Assembly (NCBI GenBank): GCA_031264145.1
Contig: JAISEK010000037.1
Coordinates: 1 to 33,526, forward strand
Direction of reading: 5' to 3'
Length of the DNA: 33,526 nucleotides
Source of the DNA: Deltaproteobacteria bacterium
GTDB lineage: Bacteria; Desulfobacterota; Desulfarculia; Adiutricales; Adiutricaceae
In this document: positions 8,089 through 18,624 of the stretch, piece by piece
Numbering within the stretch: position 1 is the stretch's first letter
Layout of the letters: each line of letters starts with the position of its first letter
Notes under the pieces: model-generated
What the model was told of the DNA's origin: nothing
Seen by the model: the letters and a program-made list of their open reading frames with translations, nothing else
Database searches by the model: none
Made by a program: the position numbers and the translations under genes

Positions 8089-9735
8089 TCAGGCCCTCTC
8101 GGTGAGACTGACCACGAAGGTGTTGCCCCCGCGATCGTTGTCCACGATCCGGGCCTGGCCCCCGTAGAGCCTGGCGATGTGCTTGACGATCGAGAGGCCC
8201 AGGCCCGAGCCGGAGTTCTCGCGGCTGCGGGAGGCCGAAAGGGAGTAGAACCGCTCGAAGATCCTCTCCCGCTCGCCCAGGGGGATGGCCGGGCCCCCGT
8301 CGGCCACGGAGATCGTCAGCCCGTCGTCCCCGCGGGAGACCGAGACGTCGATCTCCGGGCCGGAGGAGTATTTGAGGGCATTGGTGACGAGGTTCGTCAG
8401 GATGCTGGCGATGTGGCCGGGATGGACGCCGACGGTCCCGGAATCGCACCGCCAGTTGAGCCTCTTCCCGTCGGGCTCCACCAGATCCGCGACCTCGGAG
8501 ACCACCTCGCCCAGATCGCTCCTGGCCGCCGAGGGCCCGCCGGTCTCCAGGCGATGGAGGAAGATGAGATCGTCTAGGATGCCGTTCAGGCGCCTGGCGT
8601 TGCCGAGGACGGCCTGGAGGAACCTCTCCAGCCTCTCGCGGGGCATGCCCGGATCCCCGGCGATGACCTCGCTGGAGGCCATTATCAGTGACAGGGGCGT
8701 CTTGAGCTCGTGCGAGATGTTGGCCACCAGCTCGGACTTGTAGCCGCTGTACCTCAGCCTGTCGGAGATGTCGTGCAGGATGACCAGCGTGGCGGGGCCG
8801 TCCGAGCGCCGGCTGACCGTGACGGTCCGCCCGCCGATGGAGATCTCCGGGACCGGCTCCCCGCCGGCCAGGCTCCCGACCAGGCTGATGAGGTCGGCCT
8901 GGCAGATCTCCGAGAGCCTCCCCGGGAGCCTGTGGCCCAGGATGGCCGAGGCCCTCTCGTTCGAGTAGACGATGTCGTCCTCCTGCAGGAGGATGACACC
9001 TTCCTGGACGTTGGCCAGTATATACTGGAGGCGGGCGGAGAGCTCGGCGTTCCGCCGGCCATGCTCCTTGAGCTCCCTGGTGACCGCGGAGAGCGAGTAG
9101 AGGGCCGAGTCCAGGGACTCGTTCCGGAAGGAAGGCAGGTCATCGCTGCCGTTCTTGGCCCCGTCCACGGCCCGGGCCAGTTCCCTGAGCGTCCGGCTGG
9201 TGCTGCGGGAGACGATGAGGGCGAAGACGGCCACGGCGGCGAAGAGGGCCATGAGCCCGGAGAAGGTCTGGGCCAGGAGGGCCCCGGCCAGGCCCTGGTA
9301 GTACTCGGCCGGGTAGGCCACCCGGAGGACCAGATCGGGGCCCAGGCGGTCGGCGTAGTAGATGGTGTACAGGCCGGTGGTGGCGCTCCGCCTGGTGGCC
9401 ATGGCCGGGACGCCCAGAAAGGCGCTCCTTATCTCCTCGCGCTGGCTGTGGTCCTCCAGGATCTCCTCCCTGCTCCCGGAGTCGAAGACGACCCTGCCGG
9501 CGCGATCGACGAGCGTCACCCGGAGGCCCAGGCTCCGCCCGGCCTCCTTGAAGGCCTCGGTGTCCAGGGAGGAGGCCTGGATGATGGAGACCAGCCTCCA
9601 CTGGTTCCTCAGCTGGTCCCCGAACTGGGCGGCGCTCAGATCCTTGTTCTTCTGCTGGACCAGGGCCAGGCCGAAGACCAGGGCCAGGGAGGCCGGCAGG
9701 AATATCAGGGCGAATATCCTGTAGTTGCCGATCAT
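8089..9735 (-). CDS. phoR: Phosphate regulon sensor histidine kinase
   Basis: Inner-membrane histidine kinase (548 aa) that phosphorylates PhoB when phosphate is scarce. Domains in order: TM1 (about 6-26), an extracytoplasmic region of ~125 residues, TM2 (about 155-176), a HAMP-like linker, a PAS domain (about 235-320), the HisKA phosphoacceptor in NISHELKTP with His342, and a HATPase_c domain with NLVTNALKYS (N box), VADGGPAI (G1) and GSGLGLSIVKHI (G2). The sizeable periplasmic loop is unlike E. coli PhoR, which has almost none, but is like the Bacillus or clostridial type. The start ATG overlaps the phoB stop as ATGA, so translation is coupled. Position directly behind phoB inside the pst operon supports the PhoR assignment over a generic kinase. 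Confidence 0.94.
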   Translation of the reverse strand: MIGNYRIFALIFLPASLALVFGLALVQQKNKDLSAAQFGDQLRNQWRLVSIIQASSLDTEAFKEAGRSLGLRVTLVDRAGRVVFDSGSREEILEDHSQREEIRSAFLGVPAMATRRSATTGLYTIYYADRLGPDLVLRVAYPAEYYQGLAGALLAQTFSGLMALFAAVAVFALIVSRSTSRTLRELARAVDGAKNGSDDLPSFRNESLDSALYSLSAVTRELKEHGRRNAELSARLQYILANVQEGVILLQEDDIVYSNERASAILGHRLPGRLSEICQADLISLVGSLAGGEPVPEISIGGRTVTVSRRSDGPATLVILHDISDRLRYSGYKSELVANISHELKTPLSLIMASSEVIAGDPGMPRERLERFLQAVLGNARRLNGILDDLIFLHRLETGGPSAARSDLGEVVSEVADLVEPDGKRLNWRCDSGTVGVHPGHIASILTNLVTNALKYSSGPEIDVSVSRGDDGLTISVADGGPAIPLGERERIFERFYSLSASRSRENSGSGLGLSIVKHIARLYGGQARIVDNDRGGNTFVVSLTERA

Positions 9736-10421
9736 TTGGCGCCCGCCGGCCCGGCCTCCCAGAGATAGCCTATCTTGGGGAGGGTCTTGATGTATCGGCC
9801 CCTGTCGGCCAGCTTCTTGCGCAGCATGGCCATGTGGACGTCCACGGTCCGGCTGTTGACGTCGGTCTCGTAGCCCCAGATGACGTTCAGGAGCTGGTTC
9901 CTGGTGAAGACCTTGCCTGGCTTGCGGACGAAGAGGGCCAGGAGGTCGAACTCCTTCTGGGTCAGCTGGAGCTCCGAGTCGCCGCAGACGGCCCTGTGGG
10001 AGTCCAGGTCCAGGCTCACCCCCCCGCTGGAGAAGCGGCTGGAGCCGGGGGCCTGCTCGCCCGACAGGCGCCTCAGGGCCACCTTGACCTTGGTCTCCAG
10101 GAGCTTGAGGCTGAAGGGCTTGGGCAGGTAGTCGTCCGCCCCCCGCTCCAGGGCCCTTATGACGTCCTCCTCGGAGGTCCGGGCGGAGATGATGATGACC
10201 GGGGTCCTCTGGTCCCGCTGCCTCAGGATGTCCAGGAACTGGAGTCCCTGGAGGCCGGGCAGCATCAGGTCCAGGAGGATGAGGTCCGGCGGGCAGTCCT
10301 CGACGGCGATGAGGGCGTCGTTGGCGTTCTCGAAGGCCGCCACCTGGAAGCCCTCGCGGCTGAGGTTGTACTCGACCACCTCCCGCAGGGCGGCCTCGTC
10401 CTCAATCATCATTATCAGCAT
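9732..10421 (-). CDS. phoB: Phosphate regulon response regulator (OmpR/PhoB family)
   Basis: Cytoplasmic transcription factor (229 aa) activated by PhoR. The receiver domain (1-120) has the acidic pair E7/D8, phosphoacceptor Asp51 in LILLDLMLPG, Ser79 and Lys101 in LPKPFS. The C-terminal winged helix (about 135-225) has the family signature RTVDVHMAMLRKKL and ends KTLPKIGYLWE. It is the expected reader of the repeat arrays upstream of pstC and pstS. Its start lies inside the phoU gene (20-bp overlap); further ATG codons at the fourth and fifth positions could also serve. It is followed by phoR with a 4-bp overlap. Confidence 0.95.
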   Translation of the reverse strand: MLIMMIEDEAALREVVEYNLSREGFQVAAFENANDALIAVEDCPPDLILLDLMLPGLQGLQFLDILRQRDQRTPVIIISARTSEEDVIRALERGADDYLPKPFSLKLLETKVKVALRRLSGEQAPGSSRFSSGGVSLDLDSHRAVCGDSELQLTQKEFDLLALFVRKPGKVFTRNQLLNVIWGYETDVNSRTVDVHMAMLRKKLADRGRYIKTLPKIGYLWEAGPAGAK

Positions 10422-11082
10422 CTGGGCCGGCCTCCGGGTTGTGGCGCAGAAGAATCCCCTTGGTCACGTATGGTACCATAACCGAGATGTTCTTGGCGTG
10501 GTCGGCCACCCTCTCCATCCTTCTGGTGAGGTTTATCAGGGAGACTATGTCCAGGGCCCTGTCCGGGTCCCTGGCCACCTGGGCGGCCAGGCCCTCGTTG
10601 AGCCCCCTATGGAGCTCGCCGACCCTCCTGTCCCTGGCGACGATGTCGGCGTGGATCCGGTCGTCGCCGGCCAGGAAGCTGTCGATGGCCTGCCCGACCA
10701 TGCCGTGGGCGATGGAGGCCATCTCCCCGAAGCCGCGGTCCCTGGCCCAGATGGGCGCCAGATGCCTGGCCAGGCCCTCCCTGGCCATGACCGTGGCGTG
10801 GTCGGCCACGCGCTCTATGTCGGTGGTCAGCCTGGTGACGGCCACGGCGTACCGGAGCTCCAGGGCCTTGGGGGCCTTGAGGGCCAGGAACCTGAGGCAC
10901 AGGCCCTCGATCTCGTTCTCCAGGGCGTCGACCTGGGCGTCGTGGCCGATTACCGTCCTGGCCAGCCGCCCGTCGGCCCTCTCCAGGGCCTCTACGGCCC
11001 CGGAGAACATGCCCGCGGAAAGCTGGCCCATCACCGCCAGCCTGGATCTGATGGCCAAAAGGTCTTTGTCTTGGATCGCCAT
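10402..11082 (-). CDS. phoU: Phosphate signalling complex protein PhoU
   Basis: Cytoplasmic all-helical protein (226 aa) that links the PstSCAB transporter to PhoR and restrains the Pho response when phosphate is plentiful. It shows two related three-helix repeats. Each carries the metal-cluster motif of the family: TTDIERVADHA in the first half and TRRMERVADHAKNI in the second, with conserved E/D and H residues. Length is typical. It lies between pstB (34 bp upstream) and phoB (20-bp overlap), the common gene order. Confidence 0.96.
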   Translation of the reverse strand: MAIQDKDLLAIRSRLAVMGQLSAGMFSGAVEALERADGRLARTVIGHDAQVDALENEIEGLCLRFLALKAPKALELRYAVAVTRLTTDIERVADHATVMAREGLARHLAPIWARDRGFGEMASIAHGMVGQAIDSFLAGDDRIHADIVARDRRVGELHRGLNEGLAAQVARDPDRALDIVSLINLTRRMERVADHAKNISVMVPYVTKGILLRHNPEAGPDADNDD

Positions 11083-11116
11083 AGGTGGGTCTTCCTTCGG
11101 GTTCGCCGGGGATCCG

Positions 11117-11872
11117 TCAGCCGAAGCGCCCGGTCACGTACTCCTCGGTCAGCTTGTTCCTGGGCTTGGTGAAGATGGTGGCCGTCTCGTCATACTCCAC
11201 CAGGCTGCCCAGGTACATCAGGGCCGTGAAGTCGGATATCCTGGCGGCCTGCTGCATGTTGTGGGTGACGGCGATGATGGTCACCTCCTTCTTGAGCTCG
11301 GTCATCAGCTCCTCGATCTTCTTGCTGGAGATTGGGTCCAGGGCGCTGGTCGACTCGTCGAACAGGATGACCTGCGGATCCACGGCCAGGGTCCTGGCTA
11401 TGACCAGCCTCTGCTGCTGGCCGCCTGAGAGGCCCTGGGCGTTCTGGCCCAGGCGGTCCTTGACCTCGTCCCAGACGGCCGCCTGCCGCAGGGCCTTCTC
11501 GACCCTTTCCCGGAGGACGCCAGCGTTGCGGACCCTCTTGAGCCTCAGGCCGTAGGCCACGTTGTCGAAGACGCTCATCGGGAAGGGGGTGGGCTTCTGG
11601 AAGACCATGCCCATGGAGTTCCTGAGCCCTATGACGTCGACCGCCGGCCCCAGGATATCGCGGCCGTCCATGAGTATCTCCCCCCGGTAGCGGTTGTTGG
11701 GGTAGAGGTCGTGCATGCGGTTGAAGCACCTCAGGAGGGTCGTCTTCCCGCAGCCGGACGGCCCGATCAGGGAGGTGATGCGGTTCCTCCTGATGGGGAG
11801 GGTCACCGCCCTCAGGGCGTGGGTCTGGCCGTAGAAGAAATCCAGGCCATTTACGAGCAGATGGTCTCCCAT
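11117..11872 (-). CDS. pstB: Phosphate ABC transporter ATPase
   Basis: Cytoplasmic ATPase (251 aa) that powers phosphate import through PstC-PstA. Walker A is GPSGCGKT at 37-44, the Q-loop lies in [17 protein letters not shown] (a PstB hallmark), the ABC signature LSGGQQQ is at 148-154, Walker B VILFDE at 168-173, and the switch histidine is in VTHNMQQA. Length and motifs are typical. It starts 10 bp after the pstA stop, within the operon. Confidence 0.98.
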   Translation of the reverse strand: MGDHLLVNGLDFFYGQTHALRAVTLPIRRNRITSLIGPSGCGKTTLLRCFNRMHDLYPNNRYRGEILMDGRDILGPAVDVIGLRNSMGMVFQKPTPFPMSVFDNVAYGLRLKRVRNAGVLRERVEKALRQAAVWDEVKDRLGQNAQGLSGGQQQRLVIARTLAVDPQVILFDESTSALDPISSKKIEELMTELKKEVTIIAVTHNMQQAARISDFTALMYLGSLVEYDETATIFTKPRNKLTEEYVTGRFG

Positions 11873-11882
11873 TGGCGCGCCT

Positions 11883-12728
11883 CTAGCCCCTCTTCCGTAG
11901 CCTGATGACCACCCGGCCCAGGATGTTGAGCATGAGCACCAGGACGGTCACCACGAAGGCCGCCGCCCAGGCCAGGCCGACCCAGCCCTCGTAGGGGGAG
12001 GCGGCGTACTGGTAGATGCTGACCGTGAGCGAGGGCACCGCCTGGGACATGTCGAGCCGGAAAAAGTTGCTGTTGAAGGAGGTGAAGAGCAGCGGGGCCG
12101 TCTCCCCGGCCACCCTGGCCATGGCCAGGAGGATGCCCGTGAAGATGCCGCTCATGGCCGAGCGCCAGACTATGCTGGTTATAACCTTGCAGTATGGAGC
12201 CCCCAGGGCGAAGGCCGCCTCCCGCAGGGCCCAGGGGACCATGGTCATCATCTCCTCCGTCGTCCTGACGATGATCGGCAGTATGATGATGGCCAGGGCC
12301 ACCGCGCCGGCCCAGCCGTTGAAGCCGCCCATCGGCTTGACCAGGATGGCGTAGGCGAAGGTGCCGATGACTATCGAGGGGATGGAGACGGCCATGTCGG
12401 AGAGGGTGCTTATCAGGCGGCAGATCCTGCTGTCGCGGCCATACTCGGCCAGGTAGGTGCCGCCCAGGACCCCTATGGGGACGCCCATGGCCGAGGCGGC
12501 CAGGGTCAGGAGGCCCTGGCCCAGGAAGGCGCTCCTGAGCCCCCCGGCCCCGGCCATGTTCGGCGGGGCCGGATCCTGGGTGAACAGCCGGAGCCGCAGG
12601 GATCCCAGGCCCTCGGCCAGGACGTCGCGGAGAATGGTGGCCAGGAGAAGCAGCCCCGCCAGGGCGCAGAGGCTGGCCAGGGCCATGGCCGCCAGGTTCC
12701 AGGCCTTGCGGGCCGCCAGGCCGCTCAT
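11883..12728 (-). CDS. pstA: Phosphate ABC transporter permease PstA
   Basis: Inner-membrane permease subunit (281 aa) that pairs with PstC. ATG 12728 overlaps the pstC stop as ATGA and gives a protein starting [10 protein letters not shown]; the same frame stays open far upstream across pstC, but that part is antisense-type noise. About six membrane helices are visible. The EAA loop that docks on PstB is [17 protein letters not shown], followed by the family segment [18 protein letters not shown]. Confidence 0.96.
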   Translation of the reverse strand: MSGLAARKAWNLAAMALASLCALAGLLLLATILRDVLAEGLGSLRLRLFTQDPAPPNMAGAGGLRSAFLGQGLLTLAASAMGVPIGVLGGTYLAEYGRDSRICRLISTLSDMAVSIPSIVIGTFAYAILVKPMGGFNGWAGAVALAIIILPIIVRTTEEMMTMVPWALREAAFALGAPYCKVITSIVWRSAMSGIFTGILLAMARVAGETAPLLFTSFNSNFFRLDMSQAVPSLTVSIYQYAASPYEGWVGLAWAAAFVVTVLVLMLNILGRVVIRLRKRG

Positions 12729-13642
12729 CTCCTGCCCCCCAGGAGGCGCTTGGCCAGGCTCAGGGCCATGAAGTTGGCCAGAAAGAGGATGAGGGCCAGC
12801 GAGAAGAGGGCCGAGAGCTGCAGGCCACCGGCCTCGTTGAACTCGTTGGCCATGACCGAGGTGATGGTCACGTAGGGGGAGAAGATGGAGTCCAGGGCCG
12901 CATGGCGGTTCCCGATGACGTAGGCCACGGCCATGGTCTCGCCCAGGGCCCGGCCCATGGCCAGGATGACGCCGCCGGCCAGGGCCATCTTGGAGAAGGG
13001 GATGACCACCCACCGGATGGTCTCCCAGCGGGTGGCCCCCAGCCCGTAGGATGACTCCCGGAGCATGGCCGGTACCTGGGACATGGCCTCCCTGGCGATG
13101 CTGGAGATGAAGGGCACTATCATCACGGCCAGGATCATGGAGGCCGTGAAGAGGTTGACCCCGCCGGCCAGCCGGGCCCGGAAGAACGGGCCGGCGACCG
13201 GGAGCTGGCCCAGGGTCCCCGACACCAGGGGCTGGAAGTGGGCCTCGAGGAAGGGGGCCAGGACGAAGAGGCCCCACATGCCGTAGATGATGCTGGGGAT
13301 GGCCGCCAGGAGCTCCAGGGCGGCGGCGATGGCCGCCCGCAGCCGGTGGGGGCACAGCTCGGTCAGGAACACGGCCATGCCCAGGGCCACCGGGACGGCC
13401 ACGGACAGGGCCAGGGCCGTGGAGAGGAAGGTGCCGGCGAGGGGCCGGAGGGCCCCGAAGGTCCCCGTGGAGTAGTTCCAGTCGGAGGAGGACAGGAAGC
13501 GCAGGACCCCGAAGTGCCTCAGGGCCGGGAAGGACTCCCAGGCCAGGGTCGCCAGCATGGCCGCCACGACCACCAGGACGCTGGCCGAGGAGAGGCCGGT
13601 CAGGCACCTGAAGGCCAGGTTTTTGGAGATTCCGCCTTTCAT
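12725..13642 (-). CDS. pstC: Phosphate ABC transporter permease PstC
   Basis: Inner-membrane permease subunit (305 aa), first gene of the pst-pho operon. About six helices; the EAA loop is MLRESSYGLGATRWETIRWVV and the downstream segment GGVILAMGRALGETMAVAYVIG is diagnostic for PstC. The ATG is only seven bases from the candidate -10 (13650-13655), and AGAGG ends two bases before it, so the transcript may have almost no leader. No better start is seen downstream. The gene ends in a 4-bp overlap with pstA. Confidence 0.96.
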   Translation of the reverse strand: MKGGISKNLAFRCLTGLSSASVLVVVAAMLATLAWESFPALRHFGVLRFLSSSDWNYSTGTFGALRPLAGTFLSTALALSVAVPVALGMAVFLTELCPHRLRAAIAAALELLAAIPSIIYGMWGLFVLAPFLEAHFQPLVSGTLGQLPVAGPFFRARLAGGVNLFTASMILAVMIVPFISSIAREAMSQVPAMLRESSYGLGATRWETIRWVVIPFSKMALAGGVILAMGRALGETMAVAYVIGNRHAALDSIFSPYVTITSVMANEFNEAGGLQLSALFSLALILFLANFMALSLAKRLLGGRR

Positions 13643-13649
13643 GGCCTCT

Positions 13650-13704
13650 GTTATAGACCGTGAAGGGCAAGAACCTGTTTGGGGGATGTAAAAATATTGT
13701 AAAA
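13650..13704 (-). promoter_or_regulatory. Pho-box array and -10 element of pstC
   Basis: Minus-strand units every 11 bp: TTTTACA (13698-13704), TTTTACA (13687-13693), CCAAACA (13676-13682) and CTTGCCC (13665-13671). After 9 bp comes TATAAC (13650-13655), five of six matches to a -10 hexamer. The TCCC spacer between units 2 and 3 and the GG that opens the spacer between units 3 and 4 are also shared with the pstS array. This places PhoB-type binding in the -35 position of the operon promoter. Confidence 0.75.
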
Positions 13705-13723
13705 CCAGGCCCCTGGCGGCGGC

Positions 13724-14761
13724 CTAGGCCAGGGGGCCCAGGGCCCGGAGGCCGGCCAGGAGGCGCAGGGCCAGGCGCAGGGCCCTGAACGCCGCCCCCG
13801 GGGGCCGACGGGACGGGCGGGGGAAGGAGCGGAGGAGGGAGGAGAGGACGAAGAGCCCGGAAACCAGGATGAGGCCCTGGCCGGCCAGCAGGCCGGCGGC
13901 CAGGCCGGCCAGGAGGAAGCCCAGGAAGACGAACCCGCCCCGGGAGAGGTCCAGGGCCCCGGAGGCCAGGACGCCGCCGCGCCTCGCCGGGTCCCGCCTG
14001 TCGGCCTCCAGATTCAAGAGATCGTCCATGGCATGGCCGGCCGAGGACAGGCAGCAGAGGCCCAGCAGGGCCAGAAGGGCCCTGGGGGCCTGGCCCGGCG
14101 CCCCAGCCCCCAGGGCGTGGGCCAGGGCCAGGGGCAGGAGGACAGGGAGGTTGGCGGGCCACCGGGCCAGGCGGCCGATCAAAAGGACCATGCCCAGGGA
14201 AGGCCTCTTGGAGCCGACGGGGCGGACCGTCCGGACCTCCCCGCCCAGGGGCCTGGCCAGCCGGGCCAGGGAGGGCGGGCCCACCACCACGGCCCCATGG
14301 GCCTCGCGCCAGACCGCCAGGTCGGCCCTGGAGTCGCCGGCGTAGACGAAGCCGCCCCGGCCGTAGCGGCCCGAGAGCTCGCGGGCCTTGGCGGCCCCCT
14401 TCAGGTTGACCTCGAGGTCGCTGGCCAGGTGGCCCGAGAGGAAGCCGAAGCGCGCCGAGACCCTCTCGGCCATGGCCAGGTTAGCGGCCGTGGCCAGGAT
14501 GACCTCGCCCCCGCCGGCCCGGTGGGCGAGGGCCAGGTCGATGACCTCCCGGTTCCAGGGCAGGAGGTCCAGATCGAGCTCCACGGTCCGGGCCAGGTTC
14601 CTCTTGAACCTGAGCCGGCCGCAGAGGAGCCAGCCCAGCGGGGCCAGGCGTCCCTGGGAGAGGCCCTTGAAGAAGAGTTCCCACAGCGAGTCGGTCCCCA
14701 GGAGCGTGCCGTCCAGGTCGAGAGCCAGCGCCCTCGGCCTGTCGCCAACTGGCGGCCCCAT
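13724..14761 (-). CDS. HAD phosphatase-UbiA prenyltransferase fusion, short UbiA half
   Basis: A 345-aa protein. The N-terminal ~180 residues are a HAD hydrolase: motif I LDLDGT with Asp15 and Asp17, motif II Thr91, motif III Lys122, motif IV GDSRAD with Asp143 and Asp147. The rest resembles the first half of a UbiA-type membrane prenyltransferase: helices from about residue 190 and the first Asp-rich motif in MDDLLNLEADRRDP (about 245-258). HAD-UbiA fusions are known and from memory are usually well over 400 residues. Here the protein stops soon after LRLLAG (about 333-337), with no second Asp-rich motif and only 81 bp left before pstC. Either the prenyltransferase activity is lost or the gene is decaying. 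It starts 5 bp after the methyltransferase stop, so the two are one transcript. Substrate unknown. Confidence 0.75.
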   Translation of the reverse strand: MGPPVGDRPRALALDLDGTLLGTDSLWELFFKGLSQGRLAPLGWLLCGRLRFKRNLARTVELDLDLLPWNREVIDLALAHRAGGGEVILATAANLAMAERVSARFGFLSGHLASDLEVNLKGAAKARELSGRYGRGGFVYAGDSRADLAVWREAHGAVVVGPPSLARLARPLGGEVRTVRPVGSKRPSLGMVLLIGRLARWPANLPVLLPLALAHALGAGAPGQAPRALLALLGLCCLSSAGHAMDDLLNLEADRRDPARRGGVLASGALDLSRGGFVFLGFLLAGLAAGLLAGQGLILVSGLFVLSSLLRSFPRPSRRPPGAAFRALRLALRLLAGLRALGPLA

Positions 14762-14766
14762 CCCGG

Positions 14767-15777
14767 TCAGGCCCTGGTCCCGGCCAGGATGGCGCAGCCG
14801 CGGGGCAGGCTGGCCGGGACGCGCCGCACGCCGGCCAGGCCGGCCCCCTCCATGAACCCGGTGACCTGGGCGAAGGAATAGGACTGCCCGTCCCTGGTGT
14901 TGACCAGCATGTTCAGGGAAAAGAGGGCCGAGGAGGCCGGGCCGGACAGATCGTCCTCCAGGAAGAACTCCTGGACCGCCAGGAGGCCCCCCGGCTCCAG
15001 GGCCCCGGCCGCCTTGGCCACCAGGGCCGCCGCCCCGTCCGGCCCCTCCTGGTGGAGGACCTGGGAGATGAGGACCGCCCCGAAGGGCCCGGGCAGGGGA
15101 TCGGAGAGGAAGTCGCCGCCGACGAAGGAGACCCTGTCCCCCAGCCCCAGGCCGGAGATGACCTTCCCGGCCACGGGGGCCGTGCCGGGCAGATCGAAGA
15201 CGACCGCCGAGAGATCGGGATGGCGGGCGCAGAGGCTGGCGGCGTAGGTGCCCGGGCCGCCACCCAGATCCAGGAGCGTCCGCCGGCCGGAGAGATCCAG
15301 GGCCTCGGCCACGGCCTCGGCCTGGCGCCGGGCGTTCTCGTGCATGGCCATCAGGAAGGCCTCCCTCCGCCCGGGGTCCCCCGACTCGGCCGCCGTGGCC
15401 GGGGCCACCCTCCGGCCGGTCCTCACGGCCGTGGCCAGCTGGGCCCAGGCGGGCATTATGTGGGACTGGTGGATCAGCATGTGCCCGTAGTAGTCCCCGG
15501 ATCTGGCCGACAGGAAGCGCCGGGAGTCGCCCGTGAGGGAAAGGACCTCGCCCTCCCGCTCCAGGAGACCCAGGCCGGCCAGGGCGGTGGCCAGCATGCC
15601 CATGGCCCGGGCGTCGGCGCCCGTCCTTTCGGCCAGCCGCCCGAGCGGGAGCCTCCCGCCGGCCTCGTCCAGGGCGGTGAACAGATCCAGGGCGACCCCG
15701 GCCTGGATGGCGCAGAGGGTCCAGAAATTCCTGGTCAGCTCCAGAAGACTCGCCGGGTTCCAGCCCTGCCCCGTCAT
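14767..15777 (-). CDS. SAM-dependent O-methyltransferase (COMT-like)
   Basis: A 336-aa methyltransferase of the plant-COMT / bacterial hydroxyneurosporene-methyltransferase type. The N-terminal ~90 residues form a winged-helix dimerisation domain (LDLFTALDEAGGRLPLGRLAE...). The Rossmann domain has SAM motif I LLDLGGGPG (about 168-176), the acidic end of strand 2 in VVFDLPG, and motif IV near GAVLISQVLHQEG. ATG 15777 is chosen because GGGAG lies seven bases upstream; the open frame extends further but reads as non-coding. It is the first gene of a two-gene unit with the HAD-UbiA protein, which suggests methylation of a lipid, quinone or isoprenoid-related acceptor, but this is inference from context only. 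Confidence 0.85.
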   Translation of the reverse strand: MTGQGWNPASLLELTRNFWTLCAIQAGVALDLFTALDEAGGRLPLGRLAERTGADARAMGMLATALAGLGLLEREGEVLSLTGDSRRFLSARSGDYYGHMLIHQSHIMPAWAQLATAVRTGRRVAPATAAESGDPGRREAFLMAMHENARRQAEAVAEALDLSGRRTLLDLGGGPGTYAASLCARHPDLSAVVFDLPGTAPVAGKVISGLGLGDRVSFVGGDFLSDPLPGPFGAVLISQVLHQEGPDGAAALVAKAAGALEPGGLLAVQEFFLEDDLSGPASSALFSLNMLVNTRDGQSYSFAQVTGFMEGAGLAGVRRVPASLPRGCAILAGTRA

Positions 15778-15907
15778 GGTCCCTCTCCCTAGTCCCGGCC
15801 CCAGCGCCCGGCCGGGGGAAAACGCCGCCGGCCAGGGGGCGCGGACCTCCCCGGGAAGGCCCCCGGGAAAGCCTGGCCCAGTGCCGCCATGGCAGCCGCT
15901 CGGGGAC

Positions 15908-15937
15908 ATCCTACCACAGAAAAGACCCCGCCCCCAA
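15908..15937 (-). promoter_or_regulatory. Candidate promoter for methyltransferase/HAD-UbiA genes
   Basis: Minus-strand TTGGGG (15932-15937), an 18-bp spacer and TAGGAT (15908-15913). The match to consensus is moderate (3/6 and 4/6). It lies about 130 bp upstream of the start and about 25 bp from the divergent ppx promoter. Confidence 0.3.
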
Positions 15938-15962
15938 TGCCTGGCCGGCACCCTTTTTCCCC

Positions 15963-15991
15963 TTGAAAGAGCACACTACATCTGGTAGATT
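15963..15991 (+). promoter_or_regulatory. Candidate promoter for the ppx-guaB unit
   Basis: TTGAAA (15963-15968, 5/6) and TAGATT (15986-15991, 4/6) with the ideal 17-bp spacing. It would start transcription about 90 bp before the phosphatase ATG. It faces away from the candidate methyltransferase promoter, so 15778-16086 is a divergent control region with no gene in it. Confidence 0.5.
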
Positions 15992-16086
15992 AATCCCACG
16001 CACGGGGGTCGATGGGCCATATCTGGCCCCGTCGACGCCCGTTTGCGCCATCATGGCCCCCTCCTCCCAGGAAAAGTTCCCCGAAT

Positions 16087-18515
<2,429 letters not shown>

Positions 18516-18523
18516 CCCGCCCA

Positions 18524-18542
18524 GCGCCCGCCGGCGGGGCGC
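18524..18542 (+). terminator. Weak GC hairpin after guaB
   Basis: A 6-bp stem (18524-18529 with 18537-18542) with a 7-nt loop just after the guaB stop and no T-tract. At most a partial terminator before dnaE; it may be chance in such GC-rich DNA. Confidence 0.25.
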
Positions 18543-18624
18543 GCTCAACCGGGCCAGCTTCCCGCCTGGGGAAGATGGCCATCCCTCCCCGGGCCGAGGC
18601 CCTGGGTTTCCTGGCTGGGAGACA

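Noticed and set aside
10402-10421. 20-bp phoU/phoB overlap as a sign of frameshift
   Set aside because: Both proteins are complete with normal ends, and such overlaps are common in tight operons.
12729-14162. Upstream extension of the pstA frame across pstC
   Set aside because: The frame is open but gives proline/glycine-rich noise; ATG 12728 overlapping the pstC stop gives the correct PstA N-terminus.
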